Below, in pieces: positions 26,628 to 36,767 of a stretch of 52,181 nucleotides of DNA (position 1 is its first letter; the number at the start of each line of letters is the position of its first letter). The translations under genes were made by a program, and so were the position numbers. A model generated the notes under the pieces. That model saw only the letters and a list, made by a program, of their open reading frames with translations. It did not search any database and was not told the DNA's origin. Location of the stretch: positions 5,177 through 57,357 of the forward strand of contig DDTN01000001.1 of NCBI GenBank assembly GCA_002344355.1. Reading direction: 5' to 3'. This stretch comes from Proteobacteria bacterium UBA2363 (GTDB lineage Bacteria; Pseudomonadota; Gammaproteobacteria; Xanthomonadales; UBA2363).

Positions 26628-28454
26628 TCAGCCGCCGGGCTGCCAGCGCACGGTCGCGAACACGCTGCGCCCCGGCGTGTTGAAACCGCGCACCAGCTCG
26701 TAGTCGACGTCGCCGAGATTGTCGCCGCGCAGTTCCAGCCGCCAGTCCGGATGCACCTGCCAGGCGGCCCGCAAGCTGGCCAGGACATGGCCGGGCAGGT
26801 CGATGGCCTCCGGGAAACCGGCGTCCTTGCGACCGCCAAGGGCGACCAGCTCGCCGCCGATGCGCCAGCGCCCGCCCAGGGCGCGGTCGACGGACAGCGC
26901 GGCCTTCTGGCGGGCGCGGCGCAGCAGGGGCTGGCCGGTCTCGCGGTTCTCCGGGTCCTGCACGGTGGCGGTGGCCTCCACCTGCCAGCGCTCGCCGCGC
27001 CAGCCGTACTCGGCCTCGACGCCCTCGATGCGGGCGCGCGCGACGTTCTCCGCCTGCGAGACGCCGCCGCCGGTGAAGCTGATCAGGTCGCGCAGGTCCG
27101 TGCGGAACGCGCGCAGGCGCAGCTCGCCGGCGACGCCGAGCGCGACATCGGCGCCCAGCTCGAGGCTGCGCGAGCGCTCCGGCTCGAGGTCGGGGTTGCC
27201 TGCGAAGAAGCCGCCGAAGCCGGGCGAGTACAGCTCGTTGAGGTTGGGTGCCCGGAAGCCCTCGCCGAAGCTGGCCGACAGGCGCAGGCCTTCGGCGACC
27301 CGCCAGCCCAGGCCGCCGGAGAAGGTGGTCTCGCCGCCGAAGTCGCTGTTGTCGTCATGGCGGCCGACCGCTTCCGCGTCCAGGGCCCCGGCCCGGCCCC
27401 GCCAGCCCAAATAGGCGGCGCGGTTGCGGCGGTCGCCGGCGTAGGGCTCGCCGAAACCGCTGAATGCCGACCCCTTCTCGTCCAGCCAGTTCAGGCCGAA
27501 CAGCAGGTGCTGTCCGGGCTGCAGCTGCCACGCGTTCTGCCAGTCCAGCGAACGACGCCGGGTGCGGAAGTCCGAGCCGTTGATCGGCGTCACCAGGTCG
27601 TTGCGGCCCTCGGCGGCGACCAGCTGGTGGGACCAGCGCTGCGCCAGCGGCCCGGCCAGGGACACCGACAGGGTCTGCGTGCGCGCTTCCGATTCGGCCG
27701 GTCCGAAGCTGGCCTCGGCGGCGCCGGCATCGAACTGCGCGTCGGTGTCGGCGCGGAACACGCGCGCCTCCAGCGCCTGGCGGCCCAGGTCGACGCCGAG
27801 CGCGAGGCTGGCCGAGCGCTGCCGCTGGCCGTCGTCGTCGGGGAAGTAGCCGAAGCCGTTCTCGTTCTGCGCGGAGAAGCCGTCGCTGCGCTCGTCGGCG
27901 ACCGCGGCGGAGACCCGCACCGCGCCGTCGCTGCCCAGCGCGCCCTCCAGGCGCCGGGTGTTCCAGCTTCCGTAGGACACGGCGGCGCTGCCGCCCTGCG
28001 GGCGGCGCGTGAACACCTGGATCACGCCGCCGATCGCGTCGGAACCCCAGAACGCCGCCCGCGGCCCGCGCACGATCTCGATGCGTTCGACCTGGACCAG
28101 CGGCAGGTTGGTGAAATCCAGCGCGCCGGTGTTGAACGAGGACACGCGCACGCCGTCGACCAGGACCAGGACGTGGTTGGAATTGGTGCCGCGCAGGAAC
28201 AGCGAGGTCGCGCCGCCCGGCCCGCCGGTCCGGGCCAGGTCGATGCCGGCCTGCAGGCGCAGAAGGTCGAGCAGGTCGCGCGCCTGGCTGCGCTCGATCG
28301 CCTCGCGGTCGATGACGGTGACCGGCACCAGGGCGGCATCGACGGTCTCGCTGCTGCGCGAGGCGGTGACGGTGGTCGGCGCCAGGGTCGGCGCCTGGGC
28401 CAGGGCGACGGCGGGCAGCAGGCTGCCGGCCAGGGCCAGGGAAAGGGTTCTCAT
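26628..28454 (-). CDS. btuB: TonB-dependent outer-membrane vitamin B12 receptor BtuB
   Basis: A 608-residue outer-membrane receptor, close to the 614 residues of E. coli BtuB. A signal peptide (MRTLSLALAGSLLPAVALAQ) is followed by a TonB-box-like APTTVTASR. The plug domain has VTVIDREAIERSQARDLLDL, SLFLRGTNSNHVLVLVDGVR and VERIEIVRGPRAAFWGSDAI. The beta-barrel ends with FNTPGRSVFATVRWQPGG. The BtuB assignment over other siderophore receptors rests on the B12-specific plug sequence and on a cobalamin riboswitch in the leader. ATG 28454 begins the signal peptide; an upstream GTG at 28484 is less likely. Confidence 0.95.
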   Translation of the reverse strand: MRTLSLALAGSLLPAVALAQAPTLAPTTVTASRSSETVDAALVPVTVIDREAIERSQARDLLDLLRLQAGIDLARTGGPGGATSLFLRGTNSNHVLVLVDGVRVSSFNTGALDFTNLPLVQVERIEIVRGPRAAFWGSDAIGGVIQVFTRRPQGGSAAVSYGSWNTRRLEGALGSDGAVRVSAAVADERSDGFSAQNENGFGYFPDDDGQRQRSASLALGVDLGRQALEARVFRADTDAQFDAGAAEASFGPAESEARTQTLSVSLAGPLAQRWSHQLVAAEGRNDLVTPINGSDFRTRRRSLDWQNAWQLQPGQHLLFGLNWLDEKGSAFSGFGEPYAGDRRNRAAYLGWRGRAGALDAEAVGRHDDNSDFGGETTFSGGLGWRVAEGLRLSASFGEGFRAPNLNELYSPGFGGFFAGNPDLEPERSRSLELGADVALGVAGELRLRAFRTDLRDLISFTGGGVSQAENVARARIEGVEAEYGWRGERWQVEATATVQDPENRETGQPLLRRARQKAALSVDRALGGRWRIGGELVALGGRKDAGFPEAIDLPGHVLASLRAAWQVHPDWRLELRGDNLGDVDYELVRGFNTPGRSVFATVRWQPGG

Positions 28455-28474
28455 CGGTAGGGCTCCGTGTCTTT

Positions 28475-28492
28475 GTTCGCTCACCCGCGAAC
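28475..28492 (-). promoter_or_regulatory. hairpin close to the btuB start
   Basis: GTTCGC/GCGAAC with a six-base loop, 20-38 bases upstream of the btuB ATG. It could be part of the riboswitch expression platform controlling ribosome access. Confidence 0.35.
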
Positions 28493-28583
28493 GTGCGGAG
28501 GTCCCGACGGCGAGGACGGCCGGACATCGACGCGGCGATGCCGGCTCGCACTGGCCGCGTCGCCCGCCGCAACGCTCAGTCCG

Positions 28584-28603
28584 CCCGCCGCGGTTGCGGC
28601 GGG
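28584..28603 (-). promoter_or_regulatory. perfect hairpin following the riboswitch aptamer
   Basis: CCCGCCGC (28584-28591) pairs with GCGGCGGG (28596-28603) around a four-base loop, just 3' of the aptamer on the btuB strand. It is a candidate expression-platform element. Without a T-run it is not a classic terminator. Confidence 0.45.
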
Positions 28604-28610
28604 CACTCGA

Positions 28611-28792
28611 CGAGGCCGGTCTCCGGGCTGGCGATCGTGGCGGTGCGGGGCACCGTCAGCGCCGGCCGCCTTCCCGGGACGCGGGGTCCCAGTGGCTGAT
28701 GGCCGGCTTCGAATCGCTTACCGTTGCGGGGGCAGCGCCGGACTTGCACCGGCTTCCCGTTTCACCCGCCGTGTGGCGGGCACCTCGAAGCG
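28611..28792 (-). ncRNA. cobalamin (AdoCbl) riboswitch upstream of btuB
   Basis: Reading the minus strand, the leader contains GAGGTGCC, then GGGTGAAACGGGAAGCCGG, then GTGCAAGTCCGGCGCTGCCC and CCGCAACGGTAAGC. These are the conserved core of cobalamin riboswitches. They are followed by AGCCACTGG (the B12-box region) and CGGGAAGG, and the aptamer closes with GAGACCGGCC and CCTCG, which pairs with CGAGG at the 5' end. It should repress btuB when cobalamin is abundant. It occupies most of the 457-base gap between btuB and the sugar dehydrogenase gene. Confidence 0.93.
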
Positions 28793-28911
28793 GCGCCAGT
28801 GTAGCAGGGGCCGCCGGCCGCGCTGCCGCGACCGCCCCGCGCGGGAGACGCCCGCGCCCGGCAACCGGCATCCCGGCTAGACTTGCGCCGGTCGAGAGGA
28901 GACGACGACGC

Positions 28912-30204
<1,293 letters not shown>

Positions 30205-30297
30205 AGCACGGAACAGGGGGCGCGCGACCGTGGCCCGGTCGCGCCCCGGTGGCCCCGGATTCCCGCCGACGCGCCCCCGGGACCTGGGGGCGCGGCC

Positions 30298-31305
30298 ATG
30301 AGGGTGCTGGTGACCGGGGCGGCGGGATTCATCGGCGCGCGGCTGTCCGAGCGGCTGCTCGAGCGCGGCGACGAGGTGCTGGGCTACGACAACGTCAACG
30401 ACTACTACGACCCGACCCTGAAGGAGGCGCGGCTGGCGCGGTTGCTGCCGCAGGCGGGCTTCTCGCTGGTGCGCGCGTCCCTCGAGGACCGCGAATCCCT
30501 GCAATCGGCGTTCGACCGCTTCCGGCCGCAGCGGGTGGTCAACCTGGCCGCCCAGGCCGGGGTCCGCTATTCGCTGACCAATCCGCACGCCTACGTCGAC
30601 AGCAACCTGGTCGGCTTCGTCAACATCCTGGAAGCCTGCCGGCACGGCGGCGTCGAGCACCTGGTCTACGCCTCGTCGAGCTCGGTCTACGGCGCCAACC
30701 GCAAGCTGCCGTTCTCGGTCCGCGACCCGGTCGACCACCCGGTCAGCCTGTACGCGGCGACCAAGAAGGCCAACGAGCTGATGGCGCACACCTACAGCCA
30801 CCTGTACGGCCTGCCCACCACCGGCCTGCGCTTCTTCACCGTCTACGGCCCTTGGGGCCGGCCGGACATGGCCCTGTTCCTGTTCACCCGGGCGATCCTG
30901 GCGGGCGAGCCGATCCAGGTGTTCAACCATGGCCGGCATACCCGCGACTTCACCTACATCGACGACATCGTCGAGGGCGTGGTGCGCAGCCTGGACCACG
31001 TCCCCGGCCCGGACCCGGGGTTCGACCCGCTGGCGCCCAACCCGGGCAGCTCGGCGGCGCCTTACCGGGTCTACAACATCGGCAATGACCGCCCGGTCCA
31101 GCTTTCCACGTACATCGAACTGATCGAGGCCTGTCTGGGCCGGCGCGCCGAGAAGATCCTGCTGCCCCTGCAGCCCGGCGACGTCCCGGACACCCATGCC
31201 GACGTGGCCGAGCTGGCCGCCGATACCGGCTATGCTCCGGCCACGCCGGTCGAGGAGGGGGTGCGGCGTTTCGTGGCCTGGTACCGGGATTATTTCGGGT
31301 GCTGA
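30298..31305 (+). CDS. NAD-dependent UDP-sugar 4-epimerase (UDP-glucuronate epimerase-like)
   Basis: A 335-residue extended short-chain dehydrogenase. The Rossmann motif is VLVTGAAGFIGARL, and the active site is SSSSVYG with the YAATKKANE (YxxxK) pair. RFFTVYGPWGRPDMALFLFT and HTRDFTYIDDIVEGV are typical of the UDP-glucuronate 4-epimerase (CapI/LspL) group. It follows the dehydrogenase by 93 bases, so the two could convert a UDP-hexose to an epimerised uronic acid for the exopolysaccharide. Substrate preference between UDP-GlcA and UDP-GlcNAcA is not settled by sequence. Confidence 0.9.
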   Translation: MRVLVTGAAGFIGARLSERLLERGDEVLGYDNVNDYYDPTLKEARLARLLPQAGFSLVRASLEDRESLQSAFDRFRPQRVVNLAAQAGVRYSLTNPHAYVDSNLVGFVNILEACRHGGVEHLVYASSSSVYGANRKLPFSVRDPVDHPVSLYAATKKANELMAHTYSHLYGLPTTGLRFFTVYGPWGRPDMALFLFTRAILAGEPIQVFNHGRHTRDFTYIDDIVEGVVRSLDHVPGPDPGFDPLAPNPGSSAAPYRVYNIGNDRPVQLSTYIELIEACLGRRAEKILLPLQPGDVPDTHADVAELAADTGYAPATPVEEGVRRFVAWYRDYFGC

Positions 31306-31330
31306 GCGCCCGGTGGGATGGCCGGCGAAG

Positions 31331-31346
31331 TGTGATAGCGTTCACA
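31331..31346. promoter_or_regulatory. perfect CRP/Clp-type operator upstream of the export gene
   Basis: TGTGA-TAGCGT-TCACA matches the CRP consensus TGTGA-N6-TCACA at all ten specified positions. Its centre is about 39 bases before the ATG of the export lipoprotein gene. In this order the CRP homologue Clp uses the same consensus and is inhibited by c-di-GMP. The closeness to the start codon makes repression or a very short leader likely. Confidence 0.75.
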
Positions 31347-31377
31347 TTCTGAGCGTTTTCGACCGAGGAGGGTTCCC

Positions 31378-32001
31378 ATGAACGTGCTGGCAAGGGTTGT
31401 GTCGCTGATCGGCCTGGTCCTGGCGCTGGGCGCCTGCGCCGCCGGACCGAGGCCGGGCGAGGTGCCGACCGCCGACCCCTCGATCCAGGCGGTCGAGGTC
31501 TACCGGATCGGCGTCGACGACATCCTGCGCGTGTCGGTCTGGCAGAACCCCGACCTCAACGTCGAGGTGCCGGTACGACCGGACGGCAACATCTCGGTGC
31601 CCCTGGCCGGCGACGTGCCCGCCGGCGGCCGGACGCCGCAGGAAGTGGCCGAGAGCATCCGCGAGAAGCTGTCGTCCTACCTGCGCGACCCCAACGTCAC
31701 GGTGATCCTCACCGAGCTGCGCAGCCACGAGTACCTGGCCCGGGTGCGGGTGACCGGCGCCGTGCGCTCGCCGGTCTCGGTGCCCTACCGGCAGGGCATG
31801 ACCGTGCTCGACGCCGTGCTCGAGGCCGGCGGCCCCAACGAGTTCGCGGCGGCCGACCGCACCCTGCTGCACCGCAAGGCCGGCGGCGGCAGCCGCGCCT
31901 ACCCGGTCCACCTCGACCGCATCCTCAAGCGCGGCGAGCTGGCCACCAACCACGCGGTGCAGCCGGGCGACGTGATCACGGTCCCCGAGCGCACCTTCTG
32001 A
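31378..32001 (+). CDS. polysaccharide export lipoprotein (Wza-like, XrtA-system type)
   Basis: A 207-residue outer-membrane export protein. The signal peptide ends in the lipobox LALGAC. The polysaccharide-export domain YRIGVDDILRVSVWQNPDLN, followed by VEVPVRPDGNISVPLAGDVP, is textbook. A SLBB-type segment follows (VRVTGAVRSPVSVPYRQGM, VLDAVLEAGGPNEFA). The protein ends GDVITVPERTF. It is short for Wza, as in the export proteins of exosortase-A loci (TIGR03027 type). GAGGAGG precedes ATG 31378, and a CRP/Clp site lies just upstream. It is followed after 19 bases by the chain-length gene. Confidence 0.93.
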   Translation: MNVLARVVSLIGLVLALGACAAGPRPGEVPTADPSIQAVEVYRIGVDDILRVSVWQNPDLNVEVPVRPDGNISVPLAGDVPAGGRTPQEVAESIREKLSSYLRDPNVTVILTELRSHEYLARVRVTGAVRSPVSVPYRQGMTVLDAVLEAGGPNEFAAADRTLLHRKAGGGSRAYPVHLDRILKRGELATNHAVQPGDVITVPERTF

Positions 32002-32020
32002 CCCGGATCGACGCACCCTG

Positions 32021-33583
32021 ATGTTCGGCAAGGACCCCACCGTCACCGCCAGCGACGCCGTCCCGGTCAGCGAGCTGGCGCCGCTGCTGGTGCGCGAGGC
32101 GCGCCGGCACAACCTGCTGCTGGCGCTGGTGTTCTCGGTGATCGCCCTGTTCGCCCTGCTGTTCGGGCTGTTCGTGCTCGAGCGCAGCTACGAATCCTCG
32201 GCCACCATCCTGGCCCAGCAGAGCGACATCATCCAGCCGCTGCTGGAGGGCCGCGCGGTGGCGACCGGGGTGGTCGACCATGCCGGCATCGCCCGCCAGG
32301 TGATCTTCGGCCGCCGGGTGATGTCCGAGATCCTCGAGGTCGGCGGCTGGATGGCGGCGACGCCGTCGCCGATCGAGCAGGACCGCCTGATGGAGTCGAT
32401 CCGCGGCCGCACCCAGGTGTCGGCGCCGCGGCCCAACCTGATACTGATCGGCTACCGCGACAACGACCCGACCCGCGCGTTCCGGGTCGCCGACGCCTTC
32501 GCCCGGCTGTTCATCGAGGAGAGCCGCGAAGCCAAGCAGCGCGAGAGCCGCGACGCCTACGAATTCATCGACAGCCAGGTGCGCGACTACCACGCCAAGC
32601 TGACCGAAGCCGAGCAGTCCCTGCTGCAGTACCGCTCGCGCAACGTCGACGCCCACCCGGGCAGCGAGGCCGACGTCAACGCCCGCATCAACGCCCTGCG
32701 CACCCAGGTCGAGCAGGCCCGCATGGGACTGCTCGAGCAGCAGTCGCGCGCGCAGTCGCTGGAGGCCCAGCTGGCCGGCGAATCCGAGGTCACCGCGGTC
32801 GCCACCCGGGAATCGCTGTACCGCGGCCAGCTGCTCGAGCTGCAGGCGCAGCTCGACCGCCTGCTGCTGACCTACACCGACCAGTATCCGGACGTGGTCC
32901 GCACCCGCCACCAGATTTCCGACATCCAGCGCCAGCTCGAGCAGGAGCAGGGCCGCCGCGAGCGCGGCGAGCGCGGCGACTCGCCGTTCGACAACGCCCA
33001 GTTCAACCCGCTCTACCAGGAGCTGCGCACCCGCCTGGCCGAGGTCCGCCGCGAGCTGGCCGCCTCGCAGTCGCGGCTGTCGATCGCCGAGTCGCTGCTC
33101 TCCGCCGAGCTCGACCGCGCCCGCCGGATCGCCGCCTCCGAGGGCGTGCTGGCCGAGCTGACCCGCGACTACGAGGTCAACCGCGACATCTACCAGGACC
33201 TGCTGCGCCGGCGCGAGAACGCCCGCGTCTCCATGGTCCTCGACCAGGAGCAGCGCGGCCTGACCTTCCGCATCCAGGATCCCGCGGTGATCCCGCTGCG
33301 GCCCACCGGCCTGCGCCTGATGCACGTCGCCGGGGCCGGGCTGGCGGCCGCCTTCGCGGTGCCGCTGGGCCTGCTGTTCGTGGCCGCCCGCTTCGACCCG
33401 CGGGTGCGCACCGCCGGCCAGCTCGAGCGGCTGGGCGTGCCGGTGCTGGCCACCGTGCCGCCGTACCTGACCCGGCGCGACCGGGTCCGCGCGCACATGC
33501 GCTGGGCGCTGGTCGCGCTGATGGTGGCGCTGGTGTTCGGCGCCTACCTGCTGGCCTACTGGCTGCGACAGGGACAGGGCTGA
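32021..33583 (+). CDS. polysaccharide chain-length determinant (Wzz/GNVR type, XrtA-system)
   Basis: A 520-residue inner-membrane protein with transmembrane segments at about 27-50 (LLLALVFSVIALFALLFGLF), 430-455 and 494-515. The N-terminal Wzz domain is followed by long periplasmic coiled coils (about 170-400, rich in E, R, Q and A). The GNVR-like tract is YEVNRDIYQDLLRRRENARV, and PAVIPLRPTGLRL is the proline-rich motif before a membrane segment. It sets chain length and partners with the cytoplasmic ATPase whose ATG overlaps its stop (TGATG). Confidence 0.92.
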   Translation: MFGKDPTVTASDAVPVSELAPLLVREARRHNLLLALVFSVIALFALLFGLFVLERSYESSATILAQQSDIIQPLLEGRAVATGVVDHAGIARQVIFGRRVMSEILEVGGWMAATPSPIEQDRLMESIRGRTQVSAPRPNLILIGYRDNDPTRAFRVADAFARLFIEESREAKQRESRDAYEFIDSQVRDYHAKLTEAEQSLLQYRSRNVDAHPGSEADVNARINALRTQVEQARMGLLEQQSRAQSLEAQLAGESEVTAVATRESLYRGQLLELQAQLDRLLLTYTDQYPDVVRTRHQISDIQRQLEQEQGRRERGERGDSPFDNAQFNPLYQELRTRLAEVRRELAASQSRLSIAESLLSAELDRARRIAASEGVLAELTRDYEVNRDIYQDLLRRRENARVSMVLDQEQRGLTFRIQDPAVIPLRPTGLRLMHVAGAGLAAAFAVPLGLLFVAARFDPRVRTAGQLERLGVPVLATVPPYLTRRDRVRAHMRWALVALMVALVFGAYLLAYWLRQGQG

Positions 33584-34320
33584 TGGCCGGCAACGACGGC
33601 AGCGGAGGGAACATGGCCGACCACGGATCGCCGGCGCGGCCGATCGCCCGCTACAGCGAGAGCTTCGAGCTGACGCCGCGCAAGCTCGAGGAGCGCCGGC
33701 TGATCCACCGCAGCGATCCGGTCCGGCACCATGCCGACGCCTTCCGCGAGATCCGCACCCGCCTGCTGGAACTGGGCGGCGCGCGCAACTTCATCACCAT
33801 GGTCGCGCCGATCGGCCACGGCTGTGGCGGCAGCTTCGTCGCCCGCAACCTGGCCGCCGCGTTCGCCCTGGACGAGTCCAAGACGGCCCTGCTGATCGAC
33901 TGCGACCTGCACCACCCCAGCCAGCACGTCGCCCTGGACGTCAAGCCCGAGCGGGGCGGCCTGGTCGACTACCTCGACCGCGCCGACGCCGACCTGGAGG
34001 ACGTGCTGTACCCGGTCGGCGTGCCGCGCCTGCGCCTGCTGCCCGCCGGCGGCCAGCGCGAGGCCGGCGGCGAATACTTCTCGTCGTTCCGGATGCGGGC
34101 GATGCTGGACTCCCTGCGCAGCCGCTACACCGACCGTTACATCATCCTGGACGGGCCGGCGGCGGTCAGCTCGCCCGACGCCCGCATCCTCGCCGAGCTG
34201 GCCGACTTCGTGGTCCTGGTGGCCGGCTACGGGCGCGTGCTTCCCCAGGCGGTCGAGAAGGCGGTCGCCCGGTTCGACCCGGAGAAGCTGGCCGGCGTCG
34301 TGTTCAACCAGCGCGTCTGA
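33583..34320 (+). CDS. tyrosine-autokinase-like ATPase of the exopolysaccharide system, Walker A lysine absent
   Basis: A 245-residue CpsD/BY-kinase homologue. YREIRTRLLELG-type helix AFREIRTRLLELG (53-65) and Walker A' TALLIDCDLHHPS (101-113) are conserved, as is the FVVLVAGYGRV strand. The Walker A region (75-84) reads APIGHGCGGS, so the invariant Lys of GxGK(S/T) is Gly. The C-terminus ends FNQRV without the Tyr cluster that BY-kinases autophosphorylate. It may therefore be a non-catalytic regulator of the Wzz-like partner. ATG 33583 overlaps the upstream stop by one base. Confidence 0.85.
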   Translation: MAGNDGSGGNMADHGSPARPIARYSESFELTPRKLEERRLIHRSDPVRHHADAFREIRTRLLELGGARNFITMVAPIGHGCGGSFVARNLAAAFALDESKTALLIDCDLHHPSQHVALDVKPERGGLVDYLDRADADLEDVLYPVGVPRLRLLPAGGQREAGGEYFSSFRMRAMLDSLRSRYTDRYIILDGPAAVSSPDARILAELADFVVLVAGYGRVLPQAVEKAVARFDPEKLAGVVFNQRV

Positions 34321-34363
34321 AGGTCACCGCAGGCAGCGCGTCACCGCAACCGTGGGAACGCCG

Positions 34364-35698
34364 ATGAGCACAGCCCGCAACAAGCCAGGACCCGCCGCCC
34401 GCCAGGCCGCCCTCGCGCTGGGCGTCGCCGCCGCGCTCGCCGCGGCGCCGGCGCAGGCCTGGCGCCTGGACTACTTCCTCGAGCTGGCCCTCGAGCACAA
34501 CGACAACGTCCTGCTCTCCGAGACCGACCCGATCAGCGACACCATCGCGACGCCGGCCCTGGGCTTCGACCTGCGCAACGACGGCAGCGCCGTGCAGGCG
34601 CGCCTGGCCGGGGTCGTCGAGCACCGCAACTACCTGGAGAACGCCTACGGCAGCGAGCTGCTCGCCGAGTTCGACGGCATGCTCAACTGGGTGGCGATCC
34701 CCGGACGCCTGCACTTCGTGGTGCAGGACCGGCTGACCGTGCAGCCGGTCAGCCTGGCGGCGCCGGACGCGCCGTCCAACCGCCAGCAGATCAACATCTT
34801 CGCCGCAGGGCCCACCGTGTTCTTCCGGATGGGTCCCACCGTCAACGGCCAGGCCGAGCTGCGCTACATCGACACCTGGGCCGAGGACAGCGCCGGCTTC
34901 GACAGCCAGCGCATGAGCCTGGCGCTGCGCGGCGCCAAGCAGATCGGCCCCGGCAGCACCCTGTCCGCCAACCTGCAGGCGCAGCGCGTCGACATCGAGG
35001 ACGCCGGGCTGGCGCCGGACTACGACCGTTACGACGCCTTCCTGCGCTGGCGGCGCAACCTGCGCAGCTTCGACCTCGAGTTCGATGCCGGCTACTCGTG
35101 GCTCGACTTCGACGATGGCGGCAGCCGCAGCAGCCCCCTGCTGCGCGCGATGGCGGCCTGGCGCGCCAGCGAACGGACCTCGCTGGCGGCGACCGCGATG
35201 CGGCGGTTCTCCGACACCGCCGAATCGCTGATCGAACCGGTCAGCCTGGACGGCACCATTCCGGCACCCACGCTGCCGCCCGGCGCCATCAGCGGCGACG
35301 CCGCGATCAACGCCCTGCCTTACCGGGAGACCAGTTTCGAGTTGACCTGGGCCTACGAGGGCGCGCGCGCCACCGTCGCCGCCGGGCCTTTCCACCGGCG
35401 CCTGGACTACGTCGCCGACGACGGCCCCGACCAGACCGGCCGCGGCGTGCAGCTGGGCTTCGGCTGGCGCCTGAGCAGCAACCACCGGCTGGAGATCGAG
35501 AGCCGGATCGAGCGCCTGCGCTTCCTCGAGACCGGGATCGAGAACGACACCCGTTACCTGGCCGCCTTCCTGCACCGGAGCTACACGCCGCACTGGAGCT
35601 CGCGGATGGGCTACACGCGGTACGAGCGCGACAGCAGCGAGACCGGGCTGAGCGCGGACCAGAACATCTGGTACGTGGCCGTGACCTATACCCGCTGA
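34364..35698 (+). CDS. outer-membrane beta-barrel protein of the XrtA-type exopolysaccharide locus
   Basis: A 444-residue protein with signal peptide (LALGVAAALAAAPAQA, cut before WRLDY) and many amphipathic strands, opening LDYFLELALEHNDNVLLSE and ending with an aromatic residue-rich strand (QNIWYVAVTYTR). The alternating-pattern body and position after the kinase gene match the TIGR03016-type barrel protein of exosortase-A exopolysaccharide loci. It is probably an outer-membrane channel or scaffold for export. ATG 34364 has GGGA ten bases upstream. Its stop overlaps galE (TGATG). Confidence 0.83.
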   Translation: MSTARNKPGPAARQAALALGVAAALAAAPAQAWRLDYFLELALEHNDNVLLSETDPISDTIATPALGFDLRNDGSAVQARLAGVVEHRNYLENAYGSELLAEFDGMLNWVAIPGRLHFVVQDRLTVQPVSLAAPDAPSNRQQINIFAAGPTVFFRMGPTVNGQAELRYIDTWAEDSAGFDSQRMSLALRGAKQIGPGSTLSANLQAQRVDIEDAGLAPDYDRYDAFLRWRRNLRSFDLEFDAGYSWLDFDDGGSRSSPLLRAMAAWRASERTSLAATAMRRFSDTAESLIEPVSLDGTIPAPTLPPGAISGDAAINALPYRETSFELTWAYEGARATVAAGPFHRRLDYVADDGPDQTGRGVQLGFGWRLSSNHRLEIESRIERLRFLETGIENDTRYLAAFLHRSYTPHWSSRMGYTRYERDSSETGLSADQNIWYVAVTYTR

Positions 35699-36705
35699 TG
35701 GCGCAGGGCCTGCTCGTCACCGGCGGCGCCGGCTACATCGGCAGCCACGTGGTGCGCCAGCTGGCCGCCCGCGGCGAGCGCGTGGTGGTGCTCGACAACC
35801 TCAGCACCGGCTTCGCGCAGGCGGTGGTCGGCGCGGAGCTGGTGGTCGGCGACATGGCCGACCGGCCCCTGGTCGAGGCGCTGCTGCGCCGGCACCGCAT
35901 CGAGGCGGTGCTGCATTTCGCCGCCCACACCGTGGTGCCGGAATCGGTGGCCGACCCGCTCAAGTACTACGGCAACAACACCTGCGGAACGCGCAGCCTG
36001 CTCGCCGCCTGCCAGGCCGCCGGCGTCGCGCGCTTCGTGTTCTCCTCGACCGCCGCGGTGTACGGCATGCCGGCCTCCGGGGTCGCCGACGAGGACACCC
36101 CGACCGTGCCGATCAACCCCTACGGCATGTCGAAGCTGATGAGCGAGCACATGCTGCGCGATCTCGCCGCGACCGGGGCGATGCGCTACGCCATCCTGCG
36201 CTACTTCAACGTCGCCGGCTGCGATCCGGAAGGGCGCATCGGCCAGTCGACGCCAGAGGCCACCTTGCTGGTCAAGGTCGCCTGCGAACACGCGGTCGGC
36301 CGGCGCGACCAGCTTGCCGTGTTCGGGACCGACTACGACACGCCGGACGGCACCTGCATCCGCGACTACATCCACGTCGACGACCTCGCCGATGCCCACC
36401 TGCGCGCCCTCGACCACCTGCGCGCCGGCGGCGAGCCGCTGCTGCTCAACTGCGGTTACGGGCATGGCTACAGCGTGCGCGAGGTGATCGACGCGGTGGC
36501 CCGCGCCAGCGGCGCCGCGCTGAACGTGGTCGAGCGGCCGAGGCGCGCCGGCGACCCGCCCAGCCTGGTGGCGCGCAGCGAGCGCCTGCGCGACGTGCTG
36601 GGCTGGCGGCCGCGCCACGACGACCTCGACTTCATCGTCGCCAGCGCGCTGGCCTGGGAGCGTCGGCTGGCCGACGGTGGCGGCTACCGCCGGGCACCGG
36701 CCTGA
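35698..36705 (+). CDS. galE: UDP-glucose 4-epimerase
   Basis: A 335-residue GalE. The NAD motif is LLVTGGAGYIGSHVVRQLA, with the conserved VLHFAAHTVVPESV, SSTAAVYG and the YGMSKLMSE (YxxxK) pair, and RDYIHVDDLADAH, which is diagnostic for GalE. It provides UDP-galactose (or the N-acetyl form) for polysaccharide synthesis. It overlaps the barrel-protein gene by one base. At this place many exosortase-A loci instead carry an associated ATPase gene, which is missing here. Confidence 0.95.
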   Translation: MAQGLLVTGGAGYIGSHVVRQLAARGERVVVLDNLSTGFAQAVVGAELVVGDMADRPLVEALLRRHRIEAVLHFAAHTVVPESVADPLKYYGNNTCGTRSLLAACQAAGVARFVFSSTAAVYGMPASGVADEDTPTVPINPYGMSKLMSEHMLRDLAATGAMRYAILRYFNVAGCDPEGRIGQSTPEATLLVKVACEHAVGRRDQLAVFGTDYDTPDGTCIRDYIHVDDLADAHLRALDHLRAGGEPLLLNCGYGHGYSVREVIDAVARASGAALNVVERPRRAGDPPSLVARSERLRDVLGWRPRHDDLDFIVASALAWERRLADGGGYRRAPA

Positions 36706-36767
36706 GCCGGATCCCCGCCGCGGCGGCTGCGGGCGTCCGGAGGCAGGGGCACGACCCGTGCCCGGCG

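Noticed and set aside
28720..28740. tRNA-like segment (TTCGAATC) upstream of btuB
   Set aside because: It belongs to the cobalamin riboswitch core; no cloverleaf can be drawn.
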